From: JBFWQM01 sp050249455
Lineage (GTDB): Bacteria > Pseudomonadota > Alphaproteobacteria > MPNO01 > VGEU01
Direction of reading: 5' to 3'
NCBI GenBank assembly: GCA_050249455.1
Contig: JBFWQM010000052.1
Span: 1 to 26,488, forward strand
Length of the DNA: 26,488 bases
Part shown: piece by piece, positions 14,178-21,798 of the stretch
How positions within the stretch are numbered: position 1 is the stretch's first letter
Layout of the letters: each line of letters opens with the position of its first letter
Position numbers and translations under genes: made by a program
Notes under the pieces: model-generated
The model's database searches: none
What the model saw: the letters and a program-made list of their open reading frames with translations, nothing else
Told to the model about the DNA's origin: nothing

Positions 14178-16055
14178 TCACTCCGCGGCCATGAAGCGTG
14201 TCTGCACGTAGCCGAGGACGCTGCCGCCGCCCTGCAGCACGCGGTACCATTCGCCGTCGCCGGACTGGCCGTTGACGGTCAGCTTCCGGCCCTCCGGCAG
14301 CACGGTGACCCGTGCCGATTCGATGGTCGGGGCGGCGCGGATGACGACCGACCGCCGGGTGGTCTGGGTCTGCGACGCGATCGGCGCGATGGCGATGTCG
14401 GTCGGCCGCAACTCGGGTCCGACCGCGTCGGCAGGCACGAAGCCGACGTCGTCGCCGGCAAACGAAAGCCGGTGCCACCCGCCGTCCGGCGTGGTCGCGG
14501 TGATCTTGACCCGCGTCCACTTCTCCAGCCGCTGCAGTCGCCCGGCCTGGGCCGATGGCTCGCTTCGCGTCAGGATTGGCCGGGTGGTGACCATGCTGTC
14601 GGCGACCACGACGCTGGCGGTGGGCGCCGCCGCCTCCGGCGCCGCCGCGACCTGGGGGGCGGGCGCTGCCGCGCTCGCAGGCGCCGCCGCGCTGGCGGGG
14701 GCGGGCGCCGGCGGCTCCGGCCGCGGCTGCGGCACAGGCGGCGGCTCGTTGGCCTCGGCAGTCGCCGGCACCGCGGGCGCCGGCGGGTCCGGCGGCGGCG
14801 CGGCCGCGGGCGCGGGGGGGGGCACTTCTTCGCGCTGCACCGGCGGCGGCGGCGGTGGCTCGGCGGGCGGACGCTTCGCGCCGGGCGGCAGGAAGACATC
14901 CTCGGTGATGCGCCCGGCGGCCACGGCGATGTCGGCGTCGCGGTTGGCGACGGGGACCGACGCGACAGGCGGCGGCGCGGTCGGCGGGGCGAACACCTCG
15001 GCCGCCTGTCCGACCACGGCCGGCCGCGCCGGCTCGGCCGCCGGGGGCGGGGCTGCAGCGGCAGGGGCAGGCGCGGCTGCGGGCGCGGGGGGCGCTACAA
15101 CCGGCGGCGGCGGCGGCGGCGCAGCGGGCGGCGACGCGGCGGAGAGCGGCGCGCCGGGGGCGGGGCCGACCTGGCTCAGCACGGCCGTGTCGAGCGCCTG
15201 CGCCGACGGCGCCGCGACGATGCCGGGCGCCGGGGACGCCGGCCGCGGCATCGCGGCCGGGGCGGCGACGGGGGCCGGCGTCGCGGGCCCGATGCGGCCG
15301 CGCTCGACCGCGGTCATGCGTTCGCGCAGTGCCACCACGTCGGGATGGTTGGCGCCGGCGGCGGCCTCGCGCAGCGCGAGCGCCCGGCGCAGTAGCGGCA
15401 GCGCCTGGTCGGTGCGGTTGGTCGCGGCATAGAGCGTCGCCAGGTTGGCGAGGGTCATCGCGACGAACGGATGCGACGAGCCCAGCGCGCCTTCCATGAT
15501 CTCCAGCGCCCGCAGGTAGAGCGGCTCGGCGTCGGTGTAGCGGCCCTGCGCGCGCATCAGCCCGGCAAGGTTGTTGAGCGAGGTGGCGACGTCGGGGTGG
15601 TTGGGGCCGAGCGCCTTCTCGCGGATCAGGAGCGCGTGGCGGTTCAGCGCCTCGGCCTCGATCAGCCGGCCCTCGGTCTCGTAGAGCGCCGCGAGGTTGT
15701 TGAGCGAGGAGGCGACGTTGGGATGGGTCGGCCCCAGCGTCTTCTCGGTCACCAGCAGGGCGCGGCGGAACAAGGGCTCCGCCTCGGCATAGCGGCCCTG
15801 GCGGTGCAGCAGCGTGGCCAGGTTGCTGACCAGGATGGCGGTGGTCGGGTTGCTGGCGCCGAACTCGCGCTCGCCCAGCTCCAGCGCGCGGCGGGCGAAC
15901 GCCTCGGCCGGCGGGTACTGGCCGCGCTCGTAGAGCGACTGGTACTGGCGATAGGCATCGACCAGGGCCGGCGACTGCGCCGCAGCCGGCACGGCCAGCG
16001 CCGCCGCGGCGAGCGCGGCGGCGAGGACGGTCCGGGAGCGGCGGCCGGTCGGCAT
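14178..16055 (-). CDS. Exported TPR protein with proline-rich linker and two C-terminal SH3-like domains
   Basis: About 625 residues. MPTGRRSRTVLAAALAAAAL and the following AVPAAAQS form a clear Sec signal peptide. Residues about 30-260 hold four to five 42-residue kinesin-light-chain-type TPRs (for example LGPNHPDVATSLNNLAGLMR and AQGRYTDAEPLYLRALEIME). Residues about 260-485 are a low-complexity Pro/Ala linker. Residues about 490-625 contain two bacterial SH3-like domains, with VTTRPILTRSEPSAQAGRLQ and VVIRAAPTIESARVTVLPEG as their first strands. It is therefore a periplasmic scaffold or envelope protein, probably binding peptides or peptidoglycan. The start is 10 nt after the LLM copy 2 stop, so it is in that transcription unit despite having no obvious catabolic role. 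Confidence 0.85.
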   Translation of the reverse strand: MPTGRRSRTVLAAALAAAALAVPAAAQSPALVDAYRQYQSLYERGQYPPAEAFARRALELGEREFGASNPTTAILVSNLATLLHRQGRYAEAEPLFRRALLVTEKTLGPTHPNVASSLNNLAALYETEGRLIEAEALNRHALLIREKALGPNHPDVATSLNNLAGLMRAQGRYTDAEPLYLRALEIMEGALGSSHPFVAMTLANLATLYAATNRTDQALPLLRRALALREAAAGANHPDVVALRERMTAVERGRIGPATPAPVAAPAAMPRPASPAPGIVAAPSAQALDTAVLSQVGPAPGAPLSAASPPAAPPPPPPVVAPPAPAAAPAPAAAAPPPAAEPARPAVVGQAAEVFAPPTAPPPVASVPVANRDADIAVAAGRITEDVFLPPGAKRPPAEPPPPPPVQREEVPPPAPAAAPPPDPPAPAVPATAEANEPPPVPQPRPEPPAPAPASAAAPASAAAPAPQVAAAPEAAAPTASVVVADSMVTTRPILTRSEPSAQAGRLQRLEKWTRVKITATTPDGGWHRLSFAGDDVGFVPADAVGPELRPTDIAIAPIASQTQTTRRSVVIRAAPTIESARVTVLPEGRKLTVNGQSGDGEWYRVLQGGGSVLGYVQTRFMAAE

Positions 16056-16065
16056 GACGGCGGCG

Positions 16066-17253
16066 CTATTCGGCCGCGGCCGGCAGGCCGGCATAATTGT
16101 CGTCGTCGAGCTGGCGGACGTGCGGCATCACCTTCTCGGCGAACAGCTCGACGTTGCGCCTGGTCTTGTCGGCGTCGAGCGTCGCGAACTGCAGCATGGT
16201 GACGAAGTTCTGGAACCCGACCATGCGGTGGAACTCGGTCAGCTTCTTCTTCACCGTCTCGACGCTGCCGACGATGATGACGCCTTCCTTCATCAGGGTC
16301 TCGATGGTGATCGGGTTGTCGCCGCGCAGCGCCTTCTTGGCCTGCTGCACGCCCTTGAGCGAGCTCATCGAGAGGTAGCCGGGCGGGAACAGCATCTCGG
16401 GCGGCTGCGCCAGCAGTTTGGTGAAGAACAGCTCGATCGGCCCGCGGGCATCCTCGATCGCCTTCTCGTCGGTCTCGGCGACGTAGAGCGGCGTCGCCCA
16501 GCCGAGCTGGCTGGAGGCGGCGGCGTAGCCGTACTTCTTGTGGGCGATGGAGCGGTACATGTTGAGGTACTTGGTCACCGCCGAGATCGGGCTGTAGGTC
16601 TGCAGGTAGACGTACTTGCGGGCGGGGTTGCACGCCCAGTCCACCGTTTCCGTCGAGCCCTGCGAGGGGATCCAGATCTTCGGGTGCGGCTTCTGGAACG
16701 GCCGCGGCCAGACGTTTACGTATTCGAAGTGATAATGCTTGCCTTCGAAAGCGAACGGGCCGGTTTCCGTCCACGCCTTGATCACAAGGTCGTGCGCCTC
16801 GTGGAACCGCTCGTGCGAGATCGTCGGGTTGCCGGGCAGCGAGTAGTACTCGGCGCCGATGCCCCGCACCATGCCGCTGATCAGCCGCCCGCCGGTGATG
16901 CAGTCGATCATCGCGTGCTCTTCCGCCAGGGTCAGCGGGTGCTCGCGCAGGCCGAAGGCGTTGCCCAGGATGGCGATCTGGACCTTCTTGAGTCGCCGGC
17001 TGAGCGCCGCCGCCATGACCACGGGCGAGGGCATGAGGCCGTAGGCGTTCTGGTGATGCTCGTTCACCGCCACGGCGTCGAAGCCGTAGGTCTCGCCCAT
17101 CTCGAGCTCGTCGAGGTAGCGGTTGTACAGCTCGTGCCCTTTCTCCGGATCGAACAGCGAGTTGGGCAGCACGACCCAGGCCGAGCGGTACTTCTCGCGC
17201 TCGGCGAAGTCGAGGTACGCGTAGGGCATCAAGTGAAACAACGTAACGTGCAT
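16066..17253 (-). CDS. Luciferase-like flavin-dependent monooxygenase, copy 2
   Basis: A 395-residue LLM protein collinear with the product of 12033-13223 and clearly a paralogue. They share LFHLMPY, LLPNS/VLPNS, YNRYLDELEMG, VNEHHQNAYGLMPSP, REHPLTLAEEHAMIDCITGG, FAFEGKHYHFEYVNVWPRP and the C-terminal half. Differences cluster in the loop after residue 200 and at residues 280-310, where substrate-specificity loops are expected. Like copy 1 it needs a flavin reductase that is not encoded here. The ATG at 17253 follows GGAGAG. A TATTCT hexamer (17285-17290 on the reverse strand) may be its -10 element. The gene is divergent from the FAH gene and leads into the TPR/SH3 gene. Confidence 0.9.
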   Translation of the reverse strand: MHVTLFHLMPYAYLDFAEREKYRSAWVVLPNSLFDPEKGHELYNRYLDELEMGETYGFDAVAVNEHHQNAYGLMPSPVVMAAALSRRLKKVQIAILGNAFGLREHPLTLAEEHAMIDCITGGRLISGMVRGIGAEYYSLPGNPTISHERFHEAHDLVIKAWTETGPFAFEGKHYHFEYVNVWPRPFQKPHPKIWIPSQGSTETVDWACNPARKYVYLQTYSPISAVTKYLNMYRSIAHKKYGYAAASSQLGWATPLYVAETDEKAIEDARGPIELFFTKLLAQPPEMLFPPGYLSMSSLKGVQQAKKALRGDNPITIETLMKEGVIIVGSVETVKKKLTEFHRMVGFQNFVTMLQFATLDADKTRRNVELFAEKVMPHVRQLDDDNYAGLPAAAE

Positions 17254-17342
17254 CAACCACTCTCCTCGGACCAGACAGCGGCGCAGAATAGCCGAGGCCG
17301 CGCCGCGCGAAAACGACGTTGCGGATGGCCGGGCGCTGCGCG

Positions 17343-17370
17343 TTGCCGCAGCCGGCGCGCGTGGCATAAT
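17343..17370 (+). promoter_or_regulatory. Candidate promoter for the FAH gene
   Basis: TTGCCG (17343-17348) and CATAAT (17365-17370) are spaced 16 bp apart, about 30 bp before the ATG at 17400. The AT-rich hexamer is conspicuous in this very GC-rich divergent spacer. Confidence 0.4.
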
Positions 17371-17399
17371 GGACCATCCCGAAACGAGTGGAGCGCGCT

Positions 17400-18248
17400 A
17401 TGCGTCTCGTGACCTACCGGTTCAAGGACCGGACAACCTATGGCGCGGTGGCCGGCGACGGCATCGTCGACCTTGGCCGCCGCATCGGCCAGAAATACCC
17501 CGATATCCGGGCGGTGCTCGCCGCCGGCGCGCTCGCCGAGGCGGCCAAGGCCGCCGAGGGCCAGGCGCCCGACGCCAAGCTGGGCGAGATCACCTTCCTG
17601 CCCGTCATCATGAACCCGGACAAGATCCTGATGGCGGGCGTCAACTACCACTCCCACCGCAGCGAGATGGGCCGCACCGAGGTGCAGCACCCGACCATCT
17701 TTGCCCGCTTCGCGGAGAGCCAGGTCGGCCACCTGCAGCCGATGCTGCTGCCTAAGGAGTCCGAGCGGTTCGACTACGAGGGCGAGCTTGCCGTCATCAT
17801 CGGCAAGGAGGGCCGGCGGATCCCGAAGGAGAGGGCGCTCGACCACATTGCGGGCTATTCCTGCTACAACGACGGCTCGATCCGCGACTGGCAGCGCCAC
17901 ACCTCGCAGTGGATCCCGGGCAAGAACTACACGGCGACCGGCGGGTTCGGGCCGTGGATGGTCACCGCCGACGAGATCCCGGACCCCACCACCCTGACCC
18001 TGATCACCCGCCTGAACGGCGAGGAGATGCAGAAGTCGACCACCGACCTCCTGATCTTCGACATCCCGACCCTGATCAACTACTGCTCGACCTTCACCCG
18101 GCTGGTGCCGGGCGACGTGATCGTCTCGGGCACCCCGGGCGGGGTCGGTGCGGCGCGCAACCCGCCGGTGTGGATGAAGGCTGGCGACACGGTGGAGATC
18201 GACATCTCCAAGGTCGGCGTCCTCAAGAACCCGATCGTCGCGGAATAG
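17400..18248 (+). CDS. Fumarylacetoacetate hydrolase family protein
   Basis: A 282-residue FAH-fold enzyme. The metal site is visible as Glu127 and Glu129 in FDYEGELAVIIGK and Asp158 in CYNDGSIRDWQ. KILMAGVNYHSH near residues 75-86 provides the substrate-loop histidines. VSGTPGGVGAARNPP near the C-terminus is the usual 'GTP-x-GVG' signature. Members of this family hydrolyse, hydrate, decarboxylate or isomerise 2-keto acids from meta-cleavage and homoprotocatechuate pathways. It leads a co-directional set with an HpaB-type hydroxylase and a VOC dioxygenase, which suits processing of the ring-fission product. A GTG at 17388 is in frame, but the ATG at 17400 is better placed after GTGGAGCG. Confidence 0.9.
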   Translation: MRLVTYRFKDRTTYGAVAGDGIVDLGRRIGQKYPDIRAVLAAGALAEAAKAAEGQAPDAKLGEITFLPVIMNPDKILMAGVNYHSHRSEMGRTEVQHPTIFARFAESQVGHLQPMLLPKESERFDYEGELAVIIGKEGRRIPKERALDHIAGYSCYNDGSIRDWQRHTSQWIPGKNYTATGGFGPWMVTADEIPDPTTLTLITRLNGEEMQKSTTDLLIFDIPTLINYCSTFTRLVPGDVIVSGTPGGVGAARNPPVWMKAGDTVEIDISKVGVLKNPIVAE

Positions 18249-18265
18249 GACACCGGCCCCGCGAC

Positions 18266-18307
18266 TTGAAATCCGGCCCCCGGCGGCTATGTTGCCAGCC
18301 GCCGGGG
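18266..18307 (+). promoter_or_regulatory. Promoter-like hexamers with inverted repeat upstream of the hpaB-like gene
   Basis: TTGAAA (18266-18271) and TATGTT (18288-18293), 16 bp apart, make a plausible promoter. A perfect 11-bp inverted repeat, CCCCGGCGGCT (18278-18288) and AGCCGCCGGGG (18297-18307), brackets the -10 hexamer with an 8-nt centre. It could be an operator or, in RNA read through from the FAH gene, a stable hairpin; there is no T-run after it. Confidence 0.45.
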
Positions 18308-18338
18308 TGTGCCGGCGTCCGTGCCCAGAGGATCGTCC

Positions 18339-19844
18339 ATGTCGCCGTTTCCGGCCCATTTCGCCAAGTACCAGTCGAAGATGCGCACCGGCGCCGACTA
18401 CATGGCCGACATCAAGGCCGACGGCCGCCAGGTGTTCATCGACGGCGAACTGGTCAAGGATGTGACGGCCCACCCGGCGTTCGCCGGCGCGGTGCGCTCG
18501 ATCGCGCGGCTCTACGACGTCGCGTCGGACCCCGAGAACCGCGACCTGATGACCTTCCCGTCTCCCAAGACGGGCCGGCCGGTCAACCGCATCTGGACCC
18601 TGCCGCGGTCGAAGGAGGACCTGGCGCTGCGCCGCAAGGCGATCGAGCGCTGGTCGTTCGAGACGCTCGGCCTGATGGGCCGCAGCCCCGACCACGTCGC
18701 CGGGTTCTTCGTCGGCTATACGTGCGCGCCGGAGGTGTTGGCGCGCGGCGGCCAGCAGTTCGCCGACAACACGGTGCGCTTCTACGAGTTCATGCGCGAC
18801 CACGACGTCTACATCGCCTACACCATCGTGCCGCCGCAGATCGACCGGTCGAAGCCGGCGCACCAGCAGAACCCGCCCGACCTCTACGCCGGCGTGGTGA
18901 AGGAGCGCGACGACGGCATCGTCATCCGCGGCGCGCAGATGCTGGGCACCGGCGCGGTGCTGTCGGACTACGTCCAGCTTTCGACCATCCACCCGATGCG
19001 GCCTGGCGACGAGAACTACGCGATCTCGATCGCGGTGGCGTGCAACGCGCCGGGCGTGAAGCTCTATTCGCGGCGGTCCTATGCGCAGGCGGCGTCCAGC
19101 GTGTTCGACTATCCGCTCGCGACGCGGTTCGACGAGATCGACGCGCTCCTGGTCTACGACGACGTGTTCGTGCCGTGGGAGCAGGTGTTCATCTACAAGA
19201 ACCTGGAGCTGGCGCGCGCCCAGTGGTTCGAGGCGCCGGCCCACGTCATGGGCAACAGCCAGGCGCAGATCCGCTTCACCTCCAAGCTCCACTTCCTGGT
19301 CGGCCTGGCGCGGCGCATCGTCGAGATGAACGGCGTCGCCGGCCTGCCGCCGGTGCAGTCCGACATCGCACGGCTCGCGACCTACGCCGCGATGACCCAG
19401 GGGCTGGTCTATGGCGCGGAGCACAGCGCTACCGCCAACGCCAACGGCTACATGATCCCGGGCCTGCAGGAAACCTACGCCAACATGAACCTGCAGTCCG
19501 AGATCTACCCGCAGATGCTCAACATCGTGCGCGAGCTGGCGGGCGGCGGGCTGATCCAGCTGCCGGCCTCGGTCGCCGACCTGACCAGCGACGTGACCCG
19601 CAGCGACGTGACCAAGTACGTCCAGTCGCCGGGCACGCCGGGCGAGGAACGGATCAAGCTCCTCAAGCTCGCCTGGGACCTCGTCGGCTCGGAGTTCGCC
19701 GGCCGCCACGAGCAGTATGAGAAATTCTATGCCGGCGCGCCGTTCATCGTGCGCTCTCACATGTGGCGCACCTACGACTTCAAGCGCGCCAACGCGCTGG
19801 TCGACCACGCGCTCGCGGGCTACGACATCAACGGGCGGAAGTAG
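18339..19844 (+). CDS. HpaB-type FADH2-dependent 4-hydroxyphenylacetate 3-monooxygenase family protein
   Basis: A 501-residue group D flavin monooxygenase, homologous over its full length to HpaB oxygenase components that hydroxylate phenols to catechols using FADH2. Family landmarks include TGRPVNRIWTLPRSKEDL, the LGLMGRSPDHV region, PPQIDRSK, SPYDYPL-like SVFDYPLATRFDEIDALLVYDDV, FVPWEQVFIYKN, and the C-terminal GSEFAGRHEQYEKFYAG. In E. coli HpaB, as I recall it, the substrate phenol is held by Arg, Tyr and His within GRTPDY and FNHAIVNPP. Here these positions read Arg115, His119 and Tyr161 (GRSPDH and IAYTIVPP), so Tyr and His are exchanged. The ATG at 18339 follows AGAGGATC. No HpaC reductase gene is in the window. 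The substrate may therefore not be 4-hydroxyphenylacetate. Confidence 0.88.
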   Translation: MSPFPAHFAKYQSKMRTGADYMADIKADGRQVFIDGELVKDVTAHPAFAGAVRSIARLYDVASDPENRDLMTFPSPKTGRPVNRIWTLPRSKEDLALRRKAIERWSFETLGLMGRSPDHVAGFFVGYTCAPEVLARGGQQFADNTVRFYEFMRDHDVYIAYTIVPPQIDRSKPAHQQNPPDLYAGVVKERDDGIVIRGAQMLGTGAVLSDYVQLSTIHPMRPGDENYAISIAVACNAPGVKLYSRRSYAQAASSVFDYPLATRFDEIDALLVYDDVFVPWEQVFIYKNLELARAQWFEAPAHVMGNSQAQIRFTSKLHFLVGLARRIVEMNGVAGLPPVQSDIARLATYAAMTQGLVYGAEHSATANANGYMIPGLQETYANMNLQSEIYPQMLNIVRELAGGGLIQLPASVADLTSDVTRSDVTKYVQSPGTPGEERIKLLKLAWDLVGSEFAGRHEQYEKFYAGAPFIVRSHMWRTYDFKRANALVDHALAGYDINGRK

Positions 19845-19871
19845 CGGCCGGCAGCGGGACAGGAGGCGGCG

Positions 19872-20447
19872 ATGACGGTGGACGTGGCGCAGATCAAGGC
19901 GATGAAGCGGCCCGCGGGCCTGCCGTTCAGGATCGGCAAGGTCGGGCATGTCGTGTTCCACGTCCGCGACCTCGCGCGATCGGTGAAGTTCTACACCGAG
20001 GTGATGGGCTTCAACGTGTCCGACGTCTACACCGAGGAGCAGGCGCCGGGCGGCATGGTGTTCCTGCGCTGCGCCGCCGACCACCACTCCGTCGCCCTGG
20101 TCGGGAACTTTCCGGACAAGTCGCCCAACGTCGAGCTCAACCACATCGCCTTCGAGGTGCCCTCGCTCGACGACGTATTGCGGGCGCGGGCGCACCTGAA
20201 GAAGCACGGCGTCCCGATCCATTTCGAGGGGCGCCGCCGCGCCGGCTGCCAGATCGCGGTGGAGTTCACCGATCCCGACGGCCACCGGCTGGAGATCTAC
20301 TGGGGTGTCGATCAGGTCGGCAGCAGCGGCTATGTCCGCCCAGACACCGAATGGAAATGGGCGCACACCCTGGAGGATGCGATCGCCGACCCGGTCCGCG
20401 GCCAGGACACCAGCCTCTACGACCCGGCGCTGCTGAAGGGGAAGTAG
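19872..20447 (+). CDS. VOC-family extradiol ring-cleavage dioxygenase-like protein
   Basis: A 191-residue vicinal-oxygen-chelate protein with two beta-alpha-beta-beta-beta modules. A 2-His-1-carboxylate metal site can be read as His26 (KVGHVVFHVRD), His91 (LNHIAFEV) and Glu141 (GHRLEIYWG). DLARSVKFYTEVMGF is the standard VOC helix. The long C-terminal tail (WKWAHTLEDAIADPVRGQDT) resembles small extradiol dioxygenases and 2,3-dihydroxy-acid-type enzymes more than glyoxalase I. Strong AGGAGG precedes the ATG at 19872. It is 27 bp after the HpaB-like gene, so a hydroxylase-then-dioxygenase sequence on the same substrate is likely. A lyase or isomerase role cannot be excluded. Confidence 0.82.
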   Translation: MTVDVAQIKAMKRPAGLPFRIGKVGHVVFHVRDLARSVKFYTEVMGFNVSDVYTEEQAPGGMVFLRCAADHHSVALVGNFPDKSPNVELNHIAFEVPSLDDVLRARAHLKKHGVPIHFEGRRRAGCQIAVEFTDPDGHRLEIYWGVDQVGSSGYVRPDTEWKWAHTLEDAIADPVRGQDTSLYDPALLKGK

Positions 20448-20474
20448 GGTCAGGCCCGACGGCCGGAACAGGGC

Positions 20475-20548
20475 ATTGGGGTCAGACAGCAATCCCGACG
20501 GTTCGTCCGCAAAGGGTCGAGAACCGGGGCTTAGTCTCTGACCCCAAT
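20475..20548. repeat. Palindromic GTCAGA-type repeat, second copy
   Basis: ATTGGGGTCAGAC (20475-20487) pairs with GTCTCTGACCCCAAT (20534-20548), followed by CCCCTTCGG. The ends match those of the element at 5765-5847 (GTCTGACCCCATCCCCTT), while the interior differs. It lies between the converging VOC and DUF3574 genes. Confidence 0.7.
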
Positions 20549-20566
20549 CCCCTTCGGCGGCGATTG

Positions 20567-20962
20567 TCAGAATGCCGCGCAGCCGTCCCTGATAGTCGTC
20601 AGCACCGACTCTTGGGCGAAGCGCCGCCGGTATTCCGCCGCGATCTCCTGCGCGCGGGCGAGGGCGGCGGCCGGGTCCATCGTGACGATCACCATCAGCT
20701 TGCTCGGTTCGGTGATGGTGTTGGCGCCGTCGCGGTGCCGGTAGCGGCCGTCGGCGTCGAGCACGGTGTAGCCGTCGGGGAAGCGCGGCGTCACGAGCTC
20801 GTCGGAGAAGCGCGCCCAGGCGGCCTCGTCGACAAAGCCGCCGGCCGGGATGGCGCGGCCGAACAGGAGCTCGATCGTCGTCGCCGGCCGCAGCGGCGCC
20901 GGGCAGGTGGGCGCGCACGCGGCGAGCGCGGCCGCCGCCGCGGCGGCAACCGCGACGCGCAC
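20567..20962 (-). CDS. DUF3574 lipoprotein
   Basis: A predicted 131-residue lipoprotein. From the GTG at 20962 it reads MRVAVAAAAAAALAACAPTC, a short hydrophobic signal ending in the lipobox LAAC with Cys16 as the lipidation site. The mature part matches DUF3574: IELLFGRAIPAGGFVDEAAW, VTPRFPDGYTVLDADGRYR, and TEPSKLMVIV. Function is unknown; the fold is thought to be a small alpha/beta domain. The GTG is 5 nt after the stop of the upstream alpha/beta-barrel gene, with AAGGG inside that gene's end, so the two are probably translationally coupled. An upstream longer reading lacks a signal peptide and was not chosen. Confidence 0.75.
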   Translation of the reverse strand: MRVAVAAAAAAALAACAPTCPAPLRPATTIELLFGRAIPAGGFVDEAAWARFSDELVTPRFPDGYTVLDADGRYRHRDGANTITEPSKLMVIVTMDPAAALARAQEIAAEYRRRFAQESVLTTIRDGCAAF

Positions 20963-20967
20963 CGCCG

Positions 20968-21633
20968 TCAGCCCTTGCCCATGAACCGCCTGCCGTGACG
21001 CTGGAACACCAGGGTCGAGGGGTTGAACCACGGCTCGGCCACCAGCTTGTTGCGCGTCGGGGTGGAGCGCGCCGCCTCGCGCTCGGGCGAGGTGAGGGCC
21101 GACTCGTCGGCAAGGTAGTGCAGCGTCAGGTGGGTCCATGGCTGCGGGTCGCCGTCGCTCACCAGCAGCCGCCGGCACATCAGCCAGTCCTTGCACTTCA
21201 GGAGCAGCGGGATCTGCTCGTCGGTGTGCCAAGCGTCGAACTCCGCCAGCCGCTCGTCGGGGACGCTGAAGAACACGGCATAAAGCACCGGCGCGTCCAG
21301 CGGGTCGTCGGCCAGGCCGTCGCGCCGGGCGATGCCGACCTCGTCGGCCACGTAGCGGGTCGGGTTCGAGACGTTGGACTGCATCCACTTGGTCTCGATG
21401 TTGGGCTGGGTGCGGATTCGGCTGTATTCCGGGGTGTCCAGCGCCGCGGCGGACGTCAGCTCATAGACCGCCAGGTAGTTCAGGCGTTCCGGATCTCGAT
21501 AGCGCTGCGCACTGATGAATCCGGGGGCCGCCATGCGGGCCGGGATGTGATGGCCGTCGTACCATTTGTTGAACCGGTCCTCCCAATCGGCATCGGGGAT
21601 CATCTCGGCGAACAGGATCGTCGAGCCTTTCAT
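20968..21633 (-). CDS. Two-domain dimeric alpha/beta-barrel (EthD/ABM-like) protein, copy 2
   Basis: A 221-residue paralogue of the 7231-7917 product. Shared segments include FAEMIPDADWEDRFNKWYDG (WSEM...FNDWYVNH in copy 1), APGFISAQRYR, LNYLAVYELTS, FFSVPDERLAEFDAWHTDEQ, WTHLTLHYLADESAL, and KLVAEPWFNPSTLVFQR. As in copy 1, two ferredoxin-like halves are present in one chain. The ATG at 21633 has a very strong ribosome-binding site (GGAGGAGGTTG). Whether it is an enzyme or a helper is unknown. It is divergent from the DUF1185-enamidase-formamidase operon and followed by a coupled lipoprotein gene. Confidence 0.78.
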   Translation of the reverse strand: MKGSTILFAEMIPDADWEDRFNKWYDGHHIPARMAAPGFISAQRYRDPERLNYLAVYELTSAAALDTPEYSRIRTQPNIETKWMQSNVSNPTRYVADEVGIARRDGLADDPLDAPVLYAVFFSVPDERLAEFDAWHTDEQIPLLLKCKDWLMCRRLLVSDGDPQPWTHLTLHYLADESALTSPEREAARSTPTRNKLVAEPWFNPSTLVFQRHGRRFMGKG

Positions 21634-21798
21634 CAACCTCCTCCGTGGGCGCCTGGCGGGCCGGCGCGCTTGACCGGTCCCGAGTGTGCCCAATTTTGCG
21701 CGCCCGCGCCACCGTGAGGCGAGTCGCGGGCCGGCGCGTGCTTTCCTTCGGCGCGCCGCTCGGGCATAAAGCGCAGGATCCGCTTTCGGAGGGATGCC

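Noticed and set aside
14272..15432. Glycine/alanine-rich forward open frame resembling a PE_PGRS-like protein
   Set aside because: It is the antisense of the Pro/Ala-rich linker of the TPR/SH3 gene, whose signal peptide, TPRs and SH3-like domains show the reverse strand is coding.
17253..21113. Very long (about 1286-codon) reverse-strand open frame
   Set aside because: It runs antisense through the FAH, HpaB-like and VOC genes, which have full family motifs. The open frame is a by-product of GC-rich codon bias.
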